This document shows, piece by piece, positions 45,777-55,400 of a DNA stretch of 64,000 nt; the stretch's first letter is position 1; each line of letters opens with the position of its first letter. A program made the position numbers and the translations under genes. The stretch is from Candidatus Lernaella stagnicola. Its GTDB lineage: Bacteria > Lernaellota > Lernaellaia > Lernaellales > Lernaellaceae. The notes beneath the pieces were generated by a model, which worked only from the letters and a program-made list of their open reading frames with translations, made no database searches and was not told the DNA's origin. The DNA lies in NCBI GenBank assembly GCA_030765525.1, contig JAVCCK010000007.1, positions 62,001 to 126,000 on the forward strand, in the 5' to 3' direction.

Positions 45777-46820
45777 ATGCGATACACCCGATGGTCGATA
45801 ATGGTAACGGCGGTGTTGGCCGTGGCCGCGTTGATGTGGGCTTGCGGCGGGCTGGATTACGAGAGGCTCGACGCTCCGCCTGAAATGGCCGGCGTGGACG
45901 ATGATGCACCCGACGGCTTCGGGGGTGACGATGACACCGCCGCCGGCGACGACGATACGGTCGGCGACGATGATACGGCCGGCGACGACGATACGGCCGG
46001 CGACGACGATACGGCCGGCGATGATGATACGGCCGGCGACGATGACGATGACGACGTGTACGATCCGCAGAACTTCGCGGTGACCTTCTACGACGTCGGT
46101 CTCGGCGATGCCGCCTTGTTCGAGGTGCCCGGACCCTACGCCATCCTGGTCGACGGCGGTTCGCAAGGAAACGGCCATTTCAATATTTGCGACGACCTGG
46201 AAGCCAAGGGTATCGACTATCTCGACGTGATGGTCATGAGCCACCCGCAGTACGACCACTGCGGCGGACTTCATGAAATCTTCGACTGCGTGGACGTCGG
46301 TGAAGTGTGGGTCAACGGCGACGACAATCCGCACGCCGCCTACCAGACTTTCCTCGAAGCACTCGACGAGTGGGGTGGTCCCGTCGTTGTGAAACAAGAA
46401 GGCGACTTGGATAACTTCGGGCTGCTTTACGTGGGCACGTATCACTCCTTCGGCGAATTTGACGACTACGACAACAACGGCCTCGTGCAAATGTTCGAAT
46501 ACGCTGGCCTGCGCACGTTAATGACCGCCGATATTCGCCGGCCTGCCCAAGACGCGCTGGCCGAACAATACGGCGTGGAACTGATGTGCGATATTATCAA
46601 GGTGCCGGACCACGGGCTGGTGCATTCCGACAGTTTCCTGGCGCTTCTTCAAGCGCAGGTGGCCGTTTTGTCCGTCGGCGGAAACGATATGGGCTATCCC
46701 GGCCAGGCGACTGTCGACGCCTACCTGGCTACCGGCGCAGACCTCTATCGCACTGACGAAAGCGGCGACGTACGGGTATCGTGGATCGAGGAAACCATCG
46801 AAATTGAGACGGAATTTTAG
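45777..46820 (+). CDS. ComEC/Rec2-like metallo-beta-lactamase lipoprotein
   Basis: A 347-residue lipoprotein (ALMWAC, Cys at residue 23). An acidic spacer with repeated GDDDTA units spans about residues 40-100. The catalytic domain begins VTFYDVGLGDAALFEVPG...ILVDGG, as in the detached ComEC nuclease-like domain, followed by MSHPQYDHCGGL near residues 154-165. The canonical metal motif is HxHxDH or HxDxDH; here the third position is Gln. Later segments TADIRRPAQDAL and IKVPDHGL match the family. It should act outside the cytoplasm on a phosphodiester or similar substrate. Unlike ComEC, there is no channel domain. Confidence 0.82.
   Translation: MRYTRWSIMVTAVLAVAALMWACGGLDYERLDAPPEMAGVDDDAPDGFGGDDDTAAGDDDTVGDDDTAGDDDTAGDDDTAGDDDTAGDDDDDDVYDPQNFAVTFYDVGLGDAALFEVPGPYAILVDGGSQGNGHFNICDDLEAKGIDYLDVMVMSHPQYDHCGGLHEIFDCVDVGEVWVNGDDNPHAAYQTFLEALDEWGGPVVVKQEGDLDNFGLLYVGTYHSFGEFDDYDNNGLVQMFEYAGLRTLMTADIRRPAQDALAEQYGVELMCDIIKVPDHGLVHSDSFLALLQAQVAVLSVGGNDMGYPGQATVDAYLATGADLYRTDESGDVRVSWIEETIEIETEF
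45942..46031 (+). repeat. Five 18-base repeats coding AGDDDT
   Basis: Five consecutive units of the type GCCGGCGACGACGATACG (with C/T changes at third positions) start at 45942, 45960, 45978, 45996 and 46014. They form part of the acidic linker after the lipid anchor. Confidence 0.9.
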
Positions 46821-46911
46821 TCTGCCACGATCCGACGAGAAGAAAGAAAACGTCGCTTTGCCGGTTGACCAATCGGCGCCTCGACCCACATTATCCACAC
46901 GGCGCGCTTGG

Positions 46912-46939
46912 TTGTGAGAAAGTGCGCGCGATTTACAAT
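46912..46939 (+). promoter_or_regulatory. Promoter of the subtilisin-like protease gene
   Basis: TTGTGA (46912-46917), 16 bases, TACAAT (46934-46939), followed by an A-rich leader with AAAAGGA just before the ATG at 46997. Confidence 0.5.
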
Positions 46940-46996
46940 TTTATTTTACGCAGGCGGGGCAAACCGTAGCTGAAACAAACTGAAAAGGAACACCCC

Positions 46997-49900
46997 ATGC
47001 GACGCATCCTCTCCCTCCTACCGATATTCCTAGTCGTGTGCGCCCTCGCGGCGCCGGCATACGCGGCCGATCTCGACCTCAACCTCCAAAAGAAACTCGA
47101 CACCGCCGCGGCCGATGAATACATCGCCATTTACGCGACGCTGGAAGAGCAACTAGATCTCACCGGCGCGGTTCGTGACGCGGAAATCGCCGGTGGCGGC
47201 ATGGCGCGGCGACACTATGAAGTCATCACACAGTTGCAGGACATCGCCGACGTGAGCCAACCGCCGATCAACGACGCGCTAGACCAAGGGCGGCGCTTCA
47301 AAGAAGTACGCAACGTGCGTTTTTTCTGGATCGTCAATTCCTTCGCCGCTGAGGCCAAACCGGGCTTTATCCGGCAACTGGCCCAGGCCAAGGGCGTCAA
47401 GCGCATCCACTTCGACGCGCCGATTGAACTGATTGAACCCGTAGGCGAAACCGTCATGACCTCGGCGGTGGGCAAGGGCGTCGAGAACGGCATCGTCGTG
47501 TCCCGCGCGCCGGAGCTATGGGCCTTGGGCATCGACGGCACCGGCACGCTGGCTTGCGATCAGGACACGGGCGCCGATGGCTCGCACCCGGCCTACGCCG
47601 ATCGGTGGCGCGGTTTGGATCCCGGCGTCGACCCGGGGCACGCCTGGTTCGATCCCCTGGATCACGAAACTTTCCCCACCGAGTCGGGATACAACACGCA
47701 CGGCACCCACACCCTGGGTACGATGGTCGGTGACGACGGCGGGAGCAACCAGATCGGTATGGCCCCCGGCGCAAAATGGATCGGTGCGAAAACCATCGAC
47801 ACCGGCGGCGACATTTTCTCCGATGCGGTCGCGGCCTTTCAGTGGATGGCCGATCCGGACGGCAACCCCGCCACGACCGACGACGTACCGGACGTTGTGA
47901 ACAACTCCTGGGGTTTGCACCCCGGCTATTACGGTGAGTGTGTCGAAGATTTCAACGCGGGCATCGATGCCGCCGAAGCGGCGGGCGTGGTGGTTGTGTT
48001 CGCGGCCGGCAATGAAGGGCCGAGCGCCAACAGCCTCCGGTCTCCGGGCAGCCGCATCGCCAGCGACTACAACGTCTTTGCTATCGGTGCGCTGGAACAG
48101 GATGGCGAAACGATTGCCTCCTTCTCCAGCCGCGGGCCGTCGCATTGCGACGACGCGACCATGAAACCGGAAGTGTCGTCTGTGGGTGTGGACGTTCGCA
48201 GTTCGCAGCCCGGCGATCAGTACGGCACGAAAAGCGGCACGTCGATGGCTACGCCCCATGTGGCGGGCGCCGTGTTGCTTTTGCGGCAGGCCTTCCCCGA
48301 AGGTACGCCGGATGAAATCAAGATGGGTTTGTATTTCACGGCGGTCGATCTGGGGACCACCGGCGAGGATAATACCTTCGGTATGGGCCGCATCGATGTC
48401 GTGGAAGCCTACTACTTCTTGCTCGACTACTTCATCAACTCCGACGGCGACGTGCGAATCGACGACGCCTTCACCTGCAGTGACACGATTGACGTTGAAG
48501 TCGCCGATGCCGACCTCACCGGCCCGACCATCACCGTGGATATTTCGAGCGATACCGAAACGACGCCCGAAGTATTGACCCTGAACCTCACCGAAGACGA
48601 AGGGCGTTACGTGGGTTCGATCAACACGGCGACGGGCGCGCCGAGCGGCGACGGCGTTCTGCAGGTATCCGATGCCGATGCGATCACCGTGAGTTACCTG
48701 GATGCCGACGACGGCAACGGCAACTACAACGTGCTGAAAACCGATACCGCCTTCGTCGATTGCGCGGCGCCCGTGTTTGCGGGCTTGCAGTCCGCCGACG
48801 GCCTCGATGAAGCGGTCGAGTTGAGTTGGGACGCAGCCGACGACGCCACCGCGGTGACCTACCTCGTTTACCGCGCCGCCACGTCCGGCGGCCAGAACTT
48901 CTCCGAACCTCTCGCCACGACCTCGACGACCACCTACATCGACAACACGGTCACCAACATGACCCGCTACTATTACGTCGTGCGCGCCGAAGACGTCTTC
49001 GGTCACCGGGAGAGCAACACGGTGGAACTCTCCGTCGTGCCCATCGGGCCGGTCCTGCTGTGGCAGGAAACGTGGGAGAGCGAGGAATACGACCACCCGT
49101 GGGAAGTCGTCAACGGCGGCAGCAGCATGCACACGTGGAACACGAGAAATCCGTGCGACCGCGTCTTGGACCGTATGGATAACATCTTCGCCATCGCCGA
49201 TTCCGACTGCGCCGGGTCCGGAAAAGACATGGACGAGGAACTAATCAGCGAACAAATCGACGTGTCCGGATTCCGCGACATCGTGGTTCGCTTTGAAAAC
49301 GAACTTCGGCATCTTAGTCCGGAGACCGCCGACGTCGATGTCAAAGTGGACGACGGCGAATGGACGAACATCGCGCGGTGGCAGGAGAGCGTCAGCGAAC
49401 AATCCGAAGTCTCCGTCCCGGGTGAAGAAATCACGAGTGTGCAAGTACGTTTCCACTACTACGACGCCGATTACGAATGGTGGTGGGCGATCGACAACAT
49501 CCAGGTTCTCGGCTGGACCGAATTCTGCGAAGAGGACGAGGACTGCGATGACGGCGTTTTCTGTAACGGCGTCGAGGAATGCGCCGACAGCCTCTGCATG
49601 CCCGCGGTGACCGCACCTTGTCTGGACAACGGCTTGTGGTGCGACGGCGTCGAGGTCTGCGATGAGGCCAACGATCAATGTACCGCCAACGACGTGCCCG
49701 ATTGCTCCGACGACGGCCTGTGGTGCACCGGCGAGGAATTCTGCGACGAAGACGCCGATCAGTGCGACGTGCGCAACGTGCCTGAGTGTTCCGACGACAG
49801 CCTGTGGTGCAACGGTGCGGAACTCTGCGACGAAGATAACGACCAATGCGGCCACGAGGGCGATCCGTGCCTGGAGGGCGAGTTGTGCATCGAGGATAGC

Positions 49901-50080
49901 GACGAATGCGTTGACGATCCCGGCGATGACGATACGACGCCCGGTGACGACGATACGACGCCCGGCGACGATGACGACGATGATGACAATGACGACGACG
50001 ATGACAACAACGACGACTCCGCCGCCGACGATGACGACGACAACAACAATGACAACGATAGCGGTGGCTGCGGAGGGTGA
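46997..50080 (+). CDS. Secreted subtilisin-like (S8) protease with Cys-rich modules and Asp/Asn tail
   Basis: A 1027-residue exported protein (signal peptide ending PAYA). A prodomain is followed by an S8 catalytic domain with Asp190 (DQDTGADGSHP), His235 (THGTHTLGT) and Ser416 (GTSMATPHVAG), plus the oxyanion Asn in VNNSWG. Next come a beta domain, a fibronectin-III-like domain (about residues 600-680) and a jelly-roll-like segment. At about residues 850-975 lie four to five copies of a ~28-residue module of the type CxDDGLWCxGxExCDEDxDQC. The C-terminus is an Asp/Asn tract ending SGGCGG. Probably a cell-surface or released protease. Confidence 0.92.
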   Translation: MRRILSLLPIFLVVCALAAPAYAADLDLNLQKKLDTAAADEYIAIYATLEEQLDLTGAVRDAEIAGGGMARRHYEVITQLQDIADVSQPPINDALDQGRRFKEVRNVRFFWIVNSFAAEAKPGFIRQLAQAKGVKRIHFDAPIELIEPVGETVMTSAVGKGVENGIVVSRAPELWALGIDGTGTLACDQDTGADGSHPAYADRWRGLDPGVDPGHAWFDPLDHETFPTESGYNTHGTHTLGTMVGDDGGSNQIGMAPGAKWIGAKTIDTGGDIFSDAVAAFQWMADPDGNPATTDDVPDVVNNSWGLHPGYYGECVEDFNAGIDAAEAAGVVVVFAAGNEGPSANSLRSPGSRIASDYNVFAIGALEQDGETIASFSSRGPSHCDDATMKPEVSSVGVDVRSSQPGDQYGTKSGTSMATPHVAGAVLLLRQAFPEGTPDEIKMGLYFTAVDLGTTGEDNTFGMGRIDVVEAYYFLLDYFINSDGDVRIDDAFTCSDTIDVEVADADLTGPTITVDISSDTETTPEVLTLNLTEDEGRYVGSINTATGAPSGDGVLQVSDADAITVSYLDADDGNGNYNVLKTDTAFVDCAAPVFAGLQSADGLDEAVELSWDAADDATAVTYLVYRAATSGGQNFSEPLATTSTTTYIDNTVTNMTRYYYVVRAEDVFGHRESNTVELSVVPIGPVLLWQETWESEEYDHPWEVVNGGSSMHTWNTRNPCDRVLDRMDNIFAIADSDCAGSGKDMDEELISEQIDVSGFRDIVVRFENELRHLSPETADVDVKVDDGEWTNIARWQESVSEQSEVSVPGEEITSVQVRFHYYDADYEWWWAIDNIQVLGWTEFCEEDEDCDDGVFCNGVEECADSLCMPAVTAPCLDNGLWCDGVEVCDEANDQCTANDVPDCSDDGLWCTGEEFCDEDADQCDVRNVPECSDDSLWCNGAELCDEDNDQCGHEGDPCLEGELCIEDSDECVDDPGDDDTTPGDDDTTPGDDDDDDDNDDDDDNNDDSAADDDDDNNNDNDSGGCGG
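49540..49915 (+). repeat. Tandem Cys-rich modules in the S8 protease
   Basis: Four full copies and one partial copy of a unit of about 84 bases encoding C..DDG.WC.G.E.CDE...QC. Five or six cysteines per unit suggest small disulfide-linked modules. Similar modules are common in surface proteins of myxobacteria-like bacteria. Confidence 0.8.
49924..50060 (+). repeat. Asp/Asn codon tract at the protease C-terminus
   Basis: It starts with two PGDDDTT units of 21 bases, then GAT/GAC/AAC runs. The coding sequence ends directly after with Ser-Gly-Gly-Cys-Gly-Gly. The composition and terminal motif parallel the SGNH hydrolase tail. Confidence 0.85.
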
Positions 50081-50110
50081 TGCGGAAACCGCGACCCAGA
50101 CATTAAACGA

Positions 50111-50143
50111 CAGCCGCCCGGGAAACCGGGCGGCTGTTTTATT
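50111..50143 (+). terminator. Strong intrinsic terminator after the protease gene
   Basis: A perfect 11-base stem CAGCCGCCCGG/CCGGGCGGCTG (50111-50121 with 50126-50136) and a GAAA tetraloop, followed by TTTTATT. It lies 30 bases after the protease stop. Confidence 0.9.
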
Positions 50144-50193
50144 GATGAGTCAAAACGTTGAAGCGAGCGGCCGGCAAGGGCCGCGACACCCGG

Positions 50194-50757
50194 CTAGAAG
50201 TAGTACCGAATACCTACGACTCCGAAACCGCCGCCGTACGTGCCGAACTGCTGGAACTCGTCGTAGTCCAGGTATTGGAGGCCGACTTCCGCGTCGAAAC
50301 CGAGGTTGGGCAGTCCCGGCAGGAAGAATTCAAAGCCGAAAAACGCCTGGGCCATCACGCCGACGTTGTTGTCGTCATTGTCGTTCACTTCTATCGACAC
50401 CGGAATGATGCCCAATCCGCCACCGGCGTACACGTTCATGTTTTTCTCGTACGTGATGACGTTTGCGTGAAATCGCCCGGCGATCGTCGCGCCGAAGCCG
50501 CGGTCATCTTCGTACTTGGACGACGTGAAACCAAGCAGCCCCTCCACGCCGTACCGGTTCGTAATCCAGTATTTCGTGCTGATGCTTTGGTTGGACAGGA
50601 ACGTGTCATCCAGTGATCCGCCCAATACGCCAAACGATAGTTGGTGGTTGTAGCCGACGCTGATCCGCTGCGCGAGATCCTTGGCTTCGGCCAAACCGGC
50701 GACGCAAAGAACGAACACGGCGCAAATTGCTGCAACTTTTACTAGTTTGGGGGCCAT
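50194..50757 (-). CDS. Small outer-membrane beta-barrel protein
   Basis: A 187-residue exported protein (signal peptide ending LAEA). Alternating aromatic strands such as YWITNRYGVEGLLGFTSS, NVYAGGGLGIIPV and FGFEFFLPGL, with a terminal YYF, indicate an 8-stranded OmpA/OmpW-like barrel. I use the ATG at 50757 because GGAGAAG lies just upstream; the ATG at 50769 overlaps that site. Transcribed from its own promoter, divergent from the phosphatase gene. Confidence 0.82.
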   Translation of the reverse strand: MAPKLVKVAAICAVFVLCVAGLAEAKDLAQRISVGYNHQLSFGVLGGSLDDTFLSNQSISTKYWITNRYGVEGLLGFTSSKYEDDRGFGATIAGRFHANVITYEKNMNVYAGGGLGIIPVSIEVNDNDDNNVGVMAQAFFGFEFFLPGLPNLGFDAEVGLQYLDYDEFQQFGTYGGGFGVVGIRYYF

Positions 50758-50810
50758 GGGCTTCTCCATTTTTTACAATATGTAGTGTTGGCGCACGTAA
50801 GAACGCCCTA

Positions 50811-50838
50811 GATATAGCGCACTAGCGTTTTTTGTCAA
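50811..50838 (-). promoter_or_regulatory. Promoter of the small barrel gene
   Basis: Minus strand: TTGACA (50838-50833), 16 bases, TATATC (50816-50811). The leader to the ATG at 50757 is about 47 bases. Confidence 0.6.
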
Positions 50839-50850
50839 GCATTTCCCGGA

Positions 50851-50879
50851 TTGCTTGAAAGGGGGGGCTCTGCTATATT
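50851..50879 (+). promoter_or_regulatory. Promoter of the Ppx/GppA-like gene (leaderless layout)
   Basis: TTGCTT (50851-50856), 17 bases, TATATT (50874-50879). The presumed start codon at 50888 is only 8 bases beyond the -10, so transcription would begin within about two bases of the ATG. Confidence 0.6.
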
Positions 50880-50887
50880 CCCCGTCC

Positions 50888-51829
50888 ATGAAATTAGCCA
50901 CGATGGACATTGGCAGCGGCACCGTAAGGGTCATGCTTTGCGAGCAGCGAAACGGCAGTTTCGACCGGCTCGTCGTCAAGCGGACGATCACGCGTCTGGC
51001 TGATGGATTTGCCGCAGGACGCTTGGCCGAGACCTCGATGGATCGGACGGTGCAGGCAGCCAAGGAAATGGCGAAAGAAGCGCGAGCTTTCGGCGCCGTG
51101 GAGATTCGCGTGTCCTGTAGCGGCGTGATGCGGCGGGCCGAGAACGCAAAAGAGTTTTTGATGCGGTTGCGCGACGAGGCCGGTCTCGACCCGGTCCTGA
51201 TTGCGGGCGATTTAGAGGCGGCGATCAGTTCGCTGGGCGCGACGTTGGAATTGGGCTTTGCGGATCAGCCTTTCGTCCTGCTGGATATTGGCGGTTTTTC
51301 CACGGAACTGGCGGCCATCGTCGCCGGTAAGGCGGAAACGTCGGTCAGCGTGGATGTCGGGTCGGTCTCGATGCGGGCCGATTACCTGCACGAAGATCCG
51401 CCGACTGATAAGCAGTTGGCGGCGTGCGCCGAACGTGTCGGTCAAGAGTTGCGCGCTGCCGTCAGGATCGAGGATTTGGGCGATCATGGCCCGCTGGTCG
51501 GCACGGCGGGTTCGATCACGAATTTGGCCGCGATGTCGCTGAAGATGGAACGTTATGAACCCGGGCGACTCAATCGCGCCGTGTTGACGGTGGAAAACGT
51601 ACAGGAATTGCTGAGTTTGTTGATATCGATGCCCGCTGCGGGGAGGCTGTCGCTACCGGGATTGGAAAAAGGCCGGGAGGACACGATCGTGGCCGGTGCG
51701 ATCATCGCGCTGGAAGTAATGAAGCTGCTCCAGGTCGAACGAATGTTGGTGACTGAGGGCGGCGTTTTGGAAGGCTTGGCGGTCTACGCGCAATGGCCCC
51801 CGGACGAAGGCGGGTTGTTGACCGTGTAA
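50888..51829 (+). CDS. Ppx/GppA-family phosphatase
   Basis: A 313-residue ASKHA-fold protein. MDIGSGTVRVMLCE (first phosphate loop) and FVLLDIGGFSTELAAI (second loop) match exopolyphosphatase / guanosine-pentaphosphatase N-terminal domains, and GTAGSITNLAAMSLKM matches the adenosine-region motif. The length equals the short, two-subdomain form without an HD or C-terminal extension. It hydrolyses polyphosphate or pppGpp in known members. Start chosen at ATG 50888; no ribosome binding site is visible, consistent with a leaderless transcript. Confidence 0.88.
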   Translation: MKLATMDIGSGTVRVMLCEQRNGSFDRLVVKRTITRLADGFAAGRLAETSMDRTVQAAKEMAKEARAFGAVEIRVSCSGVMRRAENAKEFLMRLRDEAGLDPVLIAGDLEAAISSLGATLELGFADQPFVLLDIGGFSTELAAIVAGKAETSVSVDVGSVSMRADYLHEDPPTDKQLAACAERVGQELRAAVRIEDLGDHGPLVGTAGSITNLAAMSLKMERYEPGRLNRAVLTVENVQELLSLLISMPAAGRLSLPGLEKGREDTIVAGAIIALEVMKLLQVERMLVTEGGVLEGLAVYAQWPPDEGGLLTV

Positions 51830-51928
51830 TGGTCAGTTGTTACTCTTGCCCTAGACGAGGATGATCGGCCCTTGGGGGCCGAAAAAGACGGGAAATCCAA
51901 CCTTTCGCACATTGCCGGGGAGGGAACC

Positions 51929-52327
51929 ATGTGGCGTCGAATCTTAGATTCGAAGGGCGGGAAGTTCAATTACGTTTCGGTCGTGCTGCTGCTTATCGTG
52001 GGTGCGGTGATGTTTTTCGGCGTGATGATCGTTCCCAAGTGGATGGCCGACTTTAACGTGAAGCAAGAAATGTACTTGAAAATGGTGAACGCGAAAACCA
52101 TGGCGGACCACGAAATCGCCGCCGCCGTCGCGAAATACGCCGCCGATAACAACATCCCGCTGAGCATTAACGACATCACATGCCACCGGGAAGCAAAAGC
52201 CGTAATTTGTGCATATTCATATGATTGGCCGATCGCGGTGGGCGGCTTCGAGTTGTTCACCTGGAACTTTGATGCCGCCAAGGAACGTGAAGTTACCGAA
52301 GTACTGAATAAACTGTCGAATCCATGA
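51929..52327 (+). CDS. Small single-helix membrane protein
   Basis: A 132-residue protein with one N-terminal helix (VSVVLLLIVGAVMFFGVMIV) and a soluble domain. WMADFNVKQEMYLKMVNAK and DHEIAAAVAKYA resemble DUF4845-type proteins. I start at the ATG after GGGGAGGGA. Function unknown. It lies 15 bases before guaB and may be co-transcribed with it. Confidence 0.7.
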   Translation: MWRRILDSKGGKFNYVSVVLLLIVGAVMFFGVMIVPKWMADFNVKQEMYLKMVNAKTMADHEIAAAVAKYAADNNIPLSINDITCHREAKAVICAYSYDWPIAVGGFELFTWNFDAAKEREVTEVLNKLSNP

Positions 52328-53803
<1,476 letters not shown>

Positions 53804-53830
53804 GCGACACGCACCACTTTTCTCGTCTGG

Positions 53831-55399
53831 ATGAAAAAAACGATGGCAACCGATATTCACAGCGAAAAAATCCTGATTTTGGATTTCGGTTCGCAAGTGA
53901 CAATGCTCATCGCGCGTCGCATCCGCGAACTCTCGGTCTATTGTGAAATTCATCCGTGCACGATGGCGGCGGAGGACATCGAAGCTTTCCAACCCAGGGG
54001 CATCGTGTTGTCCGGTGGACCAGCCAGCGCTTACCAAGACGATGCGCCGACGTGCGACGACATCGTATTCCACCTGGGCGTGCCGGTACTCGGCATTTGT
54101 TACGGCATGCAGCTTATGGCGCAGCGCCTTGGCGGCCGGGTCGGCGGGGCGACCGAACGAGAATACGGGCGCACGGAAATGACCATAAGCGACGACCGAG
54201 ACCTCTTCGCCGGCTTCGAAGTGGGCGCCGAAACCATCGTGTGGATGAGTCACGGCGACCGTGTAGAACAGTTTCCCGGCGGATTCGAAACGATTGCCTC
54301 CTCGACCAACGCCCCCTACGCCGCGGTGGCCGATCGCGAACGACGCTTTTTCGGCGTGCAATTCCATCCGGAAGTGCATCACACGCTGCGCGGCAAGGAA
54401 ATATTGGCCAACTTCGTCTACGACATCTGCCGCTGCAAGCCGTTGTGGACGATGGCGAATTTCATTGAGTCGACCGTGCGCGACGTGCGCGAGCGGGTGG
54501 GCGATCAGCGGGTCATCCTCGGCCTCTCCGGTGGCGTGGATTCCTCGGTTGTGGCCGCGCTGCTGCACAAGGCGATTGGCGACCAATTGACCTGTATCTT
54601 CGTCAACAACGGCGTGCTGCGCAAAGGCGAGGCGCAACAAGTGCGGCACGTTTTCGCCAAACACTTCGGCATGAACCTGGTGTACGTCGACGCGTCGGCC
54701 CGCTTTCTGGAAAACCTCGCCGGTGTGGAAGAGCCGGAACAGAAGCGGAAAATTATCGGCAACGAATTCATTTACCTGTTCGAGGAGGAAGCCCGGAAAA
54801 TCCCCGACGTCCGCTATCTGGCGCAGGGTACGTTGTATCCCGACGTGATCGAATCGATTAGCACGCGCGGCCCCTCGGCGACGATAAAAAGCCACCACAA
54901 CGTCGGCGGCCTGCCGGAAAAAATGAACCTGGAACTGATCGAACCGCTGCGCGAATTGTTCAAAGACGAAGTGCGACACGTCGGCCGCGAACTCGGCCTG
55001 CCCGTCGATGTGGTCGGCCGTCACCCCTTCCCGGGGCCGGGCCTTGCCGTGCGCATCCTGGGCGAAGTCACCGCCGAGCGTGTGCGGGTGCTCCAGGAAG
55101 CGGACGCGATTTTCATCGAGGAACTCCGCGCGGCGAATCTGTACGATGCCATCTGGCAGGCGCTGGCCGTGCTCCTACCGGTCAAAAGCGTCGGCGTTAT
55201 GGGCGACGAACGCACCTACGAAAACACCTGCGCCCTGCGCGCCGTGCACAGCACCGACGGCATGACCGCCGATTGGGTCCACATCCCCTACGAAGTCCTC
55301 GGGCGCGTATCCAACCGCATCATCAACGAAGTCAAGGGAATCAATCGTGTGGTGTACGACGTTTCGTCCAAGCCACCCAGCACGATTGAATGGGAATAA
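53831..55399 (+). CDS. guaA: GMP synthase (glutamine-hydrolysing)
   Basis: A 522-residue two-domain enzyme. The class I glutamine amidotransferase domain shows [11 protein letters not shown] with the nucleophilic Cys and FHPEVHHT with the His/Glu pair. The ATP-pyrophosphatase domain begins [15 protein letters not shown], and the dimerisation domain includes [16 protein letters not shown]. Converts XMP to GMP. An ATG at 53843 (MATDIHS) is an alternative start. It is directly followed by dnaE after one base. Confidence 0.97.
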   Translation: MKKTMATDIHSEKILILDFGSQVTMLIARRIRELSVYCEIHPCTMAAEDIEAFQPRGIVLSGGPASAYQDDAPTCDDIVFHLGVPVLGICYGMQLMAQRLGGRVGGATEREYGRTEMTISDDRDLFAGFEVGAETIVWMSHGDRVEQFPGGFETIASSTNAPYAAVADRERRFFGVQFHPEVHHTLRGKEILANFVYDICRCKPLWTMANFIESTVRDVRERVGDQRVILGLSGGVDSSVVAALLHKAIGDQLTCIFVNNGVLRKGEAQQVRHVFAKHFGMNLVYVDASARFLENLAGVEEPEQKRKIIGNEFIYLFEEEARKIPDVRYLAQGTLYPDVIESISTRGPSATIKSHHNVGGLPEKMNLELIEPLRELFKDEVRHVGRELGLPVDVVGRHPFPGPGLAVRILGEVTAERVRVLQEADAIFIEELRAANLYDAIWQALAVLLPVKSVGVMGDERTYENTCALRAVHSTDGMTADWVHIPYEVLGRVSNRIINEVKGINRVVYDVSSKPPSTIEWE

Positions 55400-55400
55400 T

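Noticed and set aside
47516-49132. 538-residue minus-strand frame
   Set aside because: Antisense to the S8 protease gene, whose catalytic motifs establish the plus-strand frame; no recognisable motif on the minus strand.
51866-51884. CGGCCC-TTGG-GGGCCG hairpin
   Set aside because: On the plus strand it is followed by A residues, not T, so it does not fit a terminator for the phosphatase gene. It is just upstream of the small membrane protein and its role is unclear.
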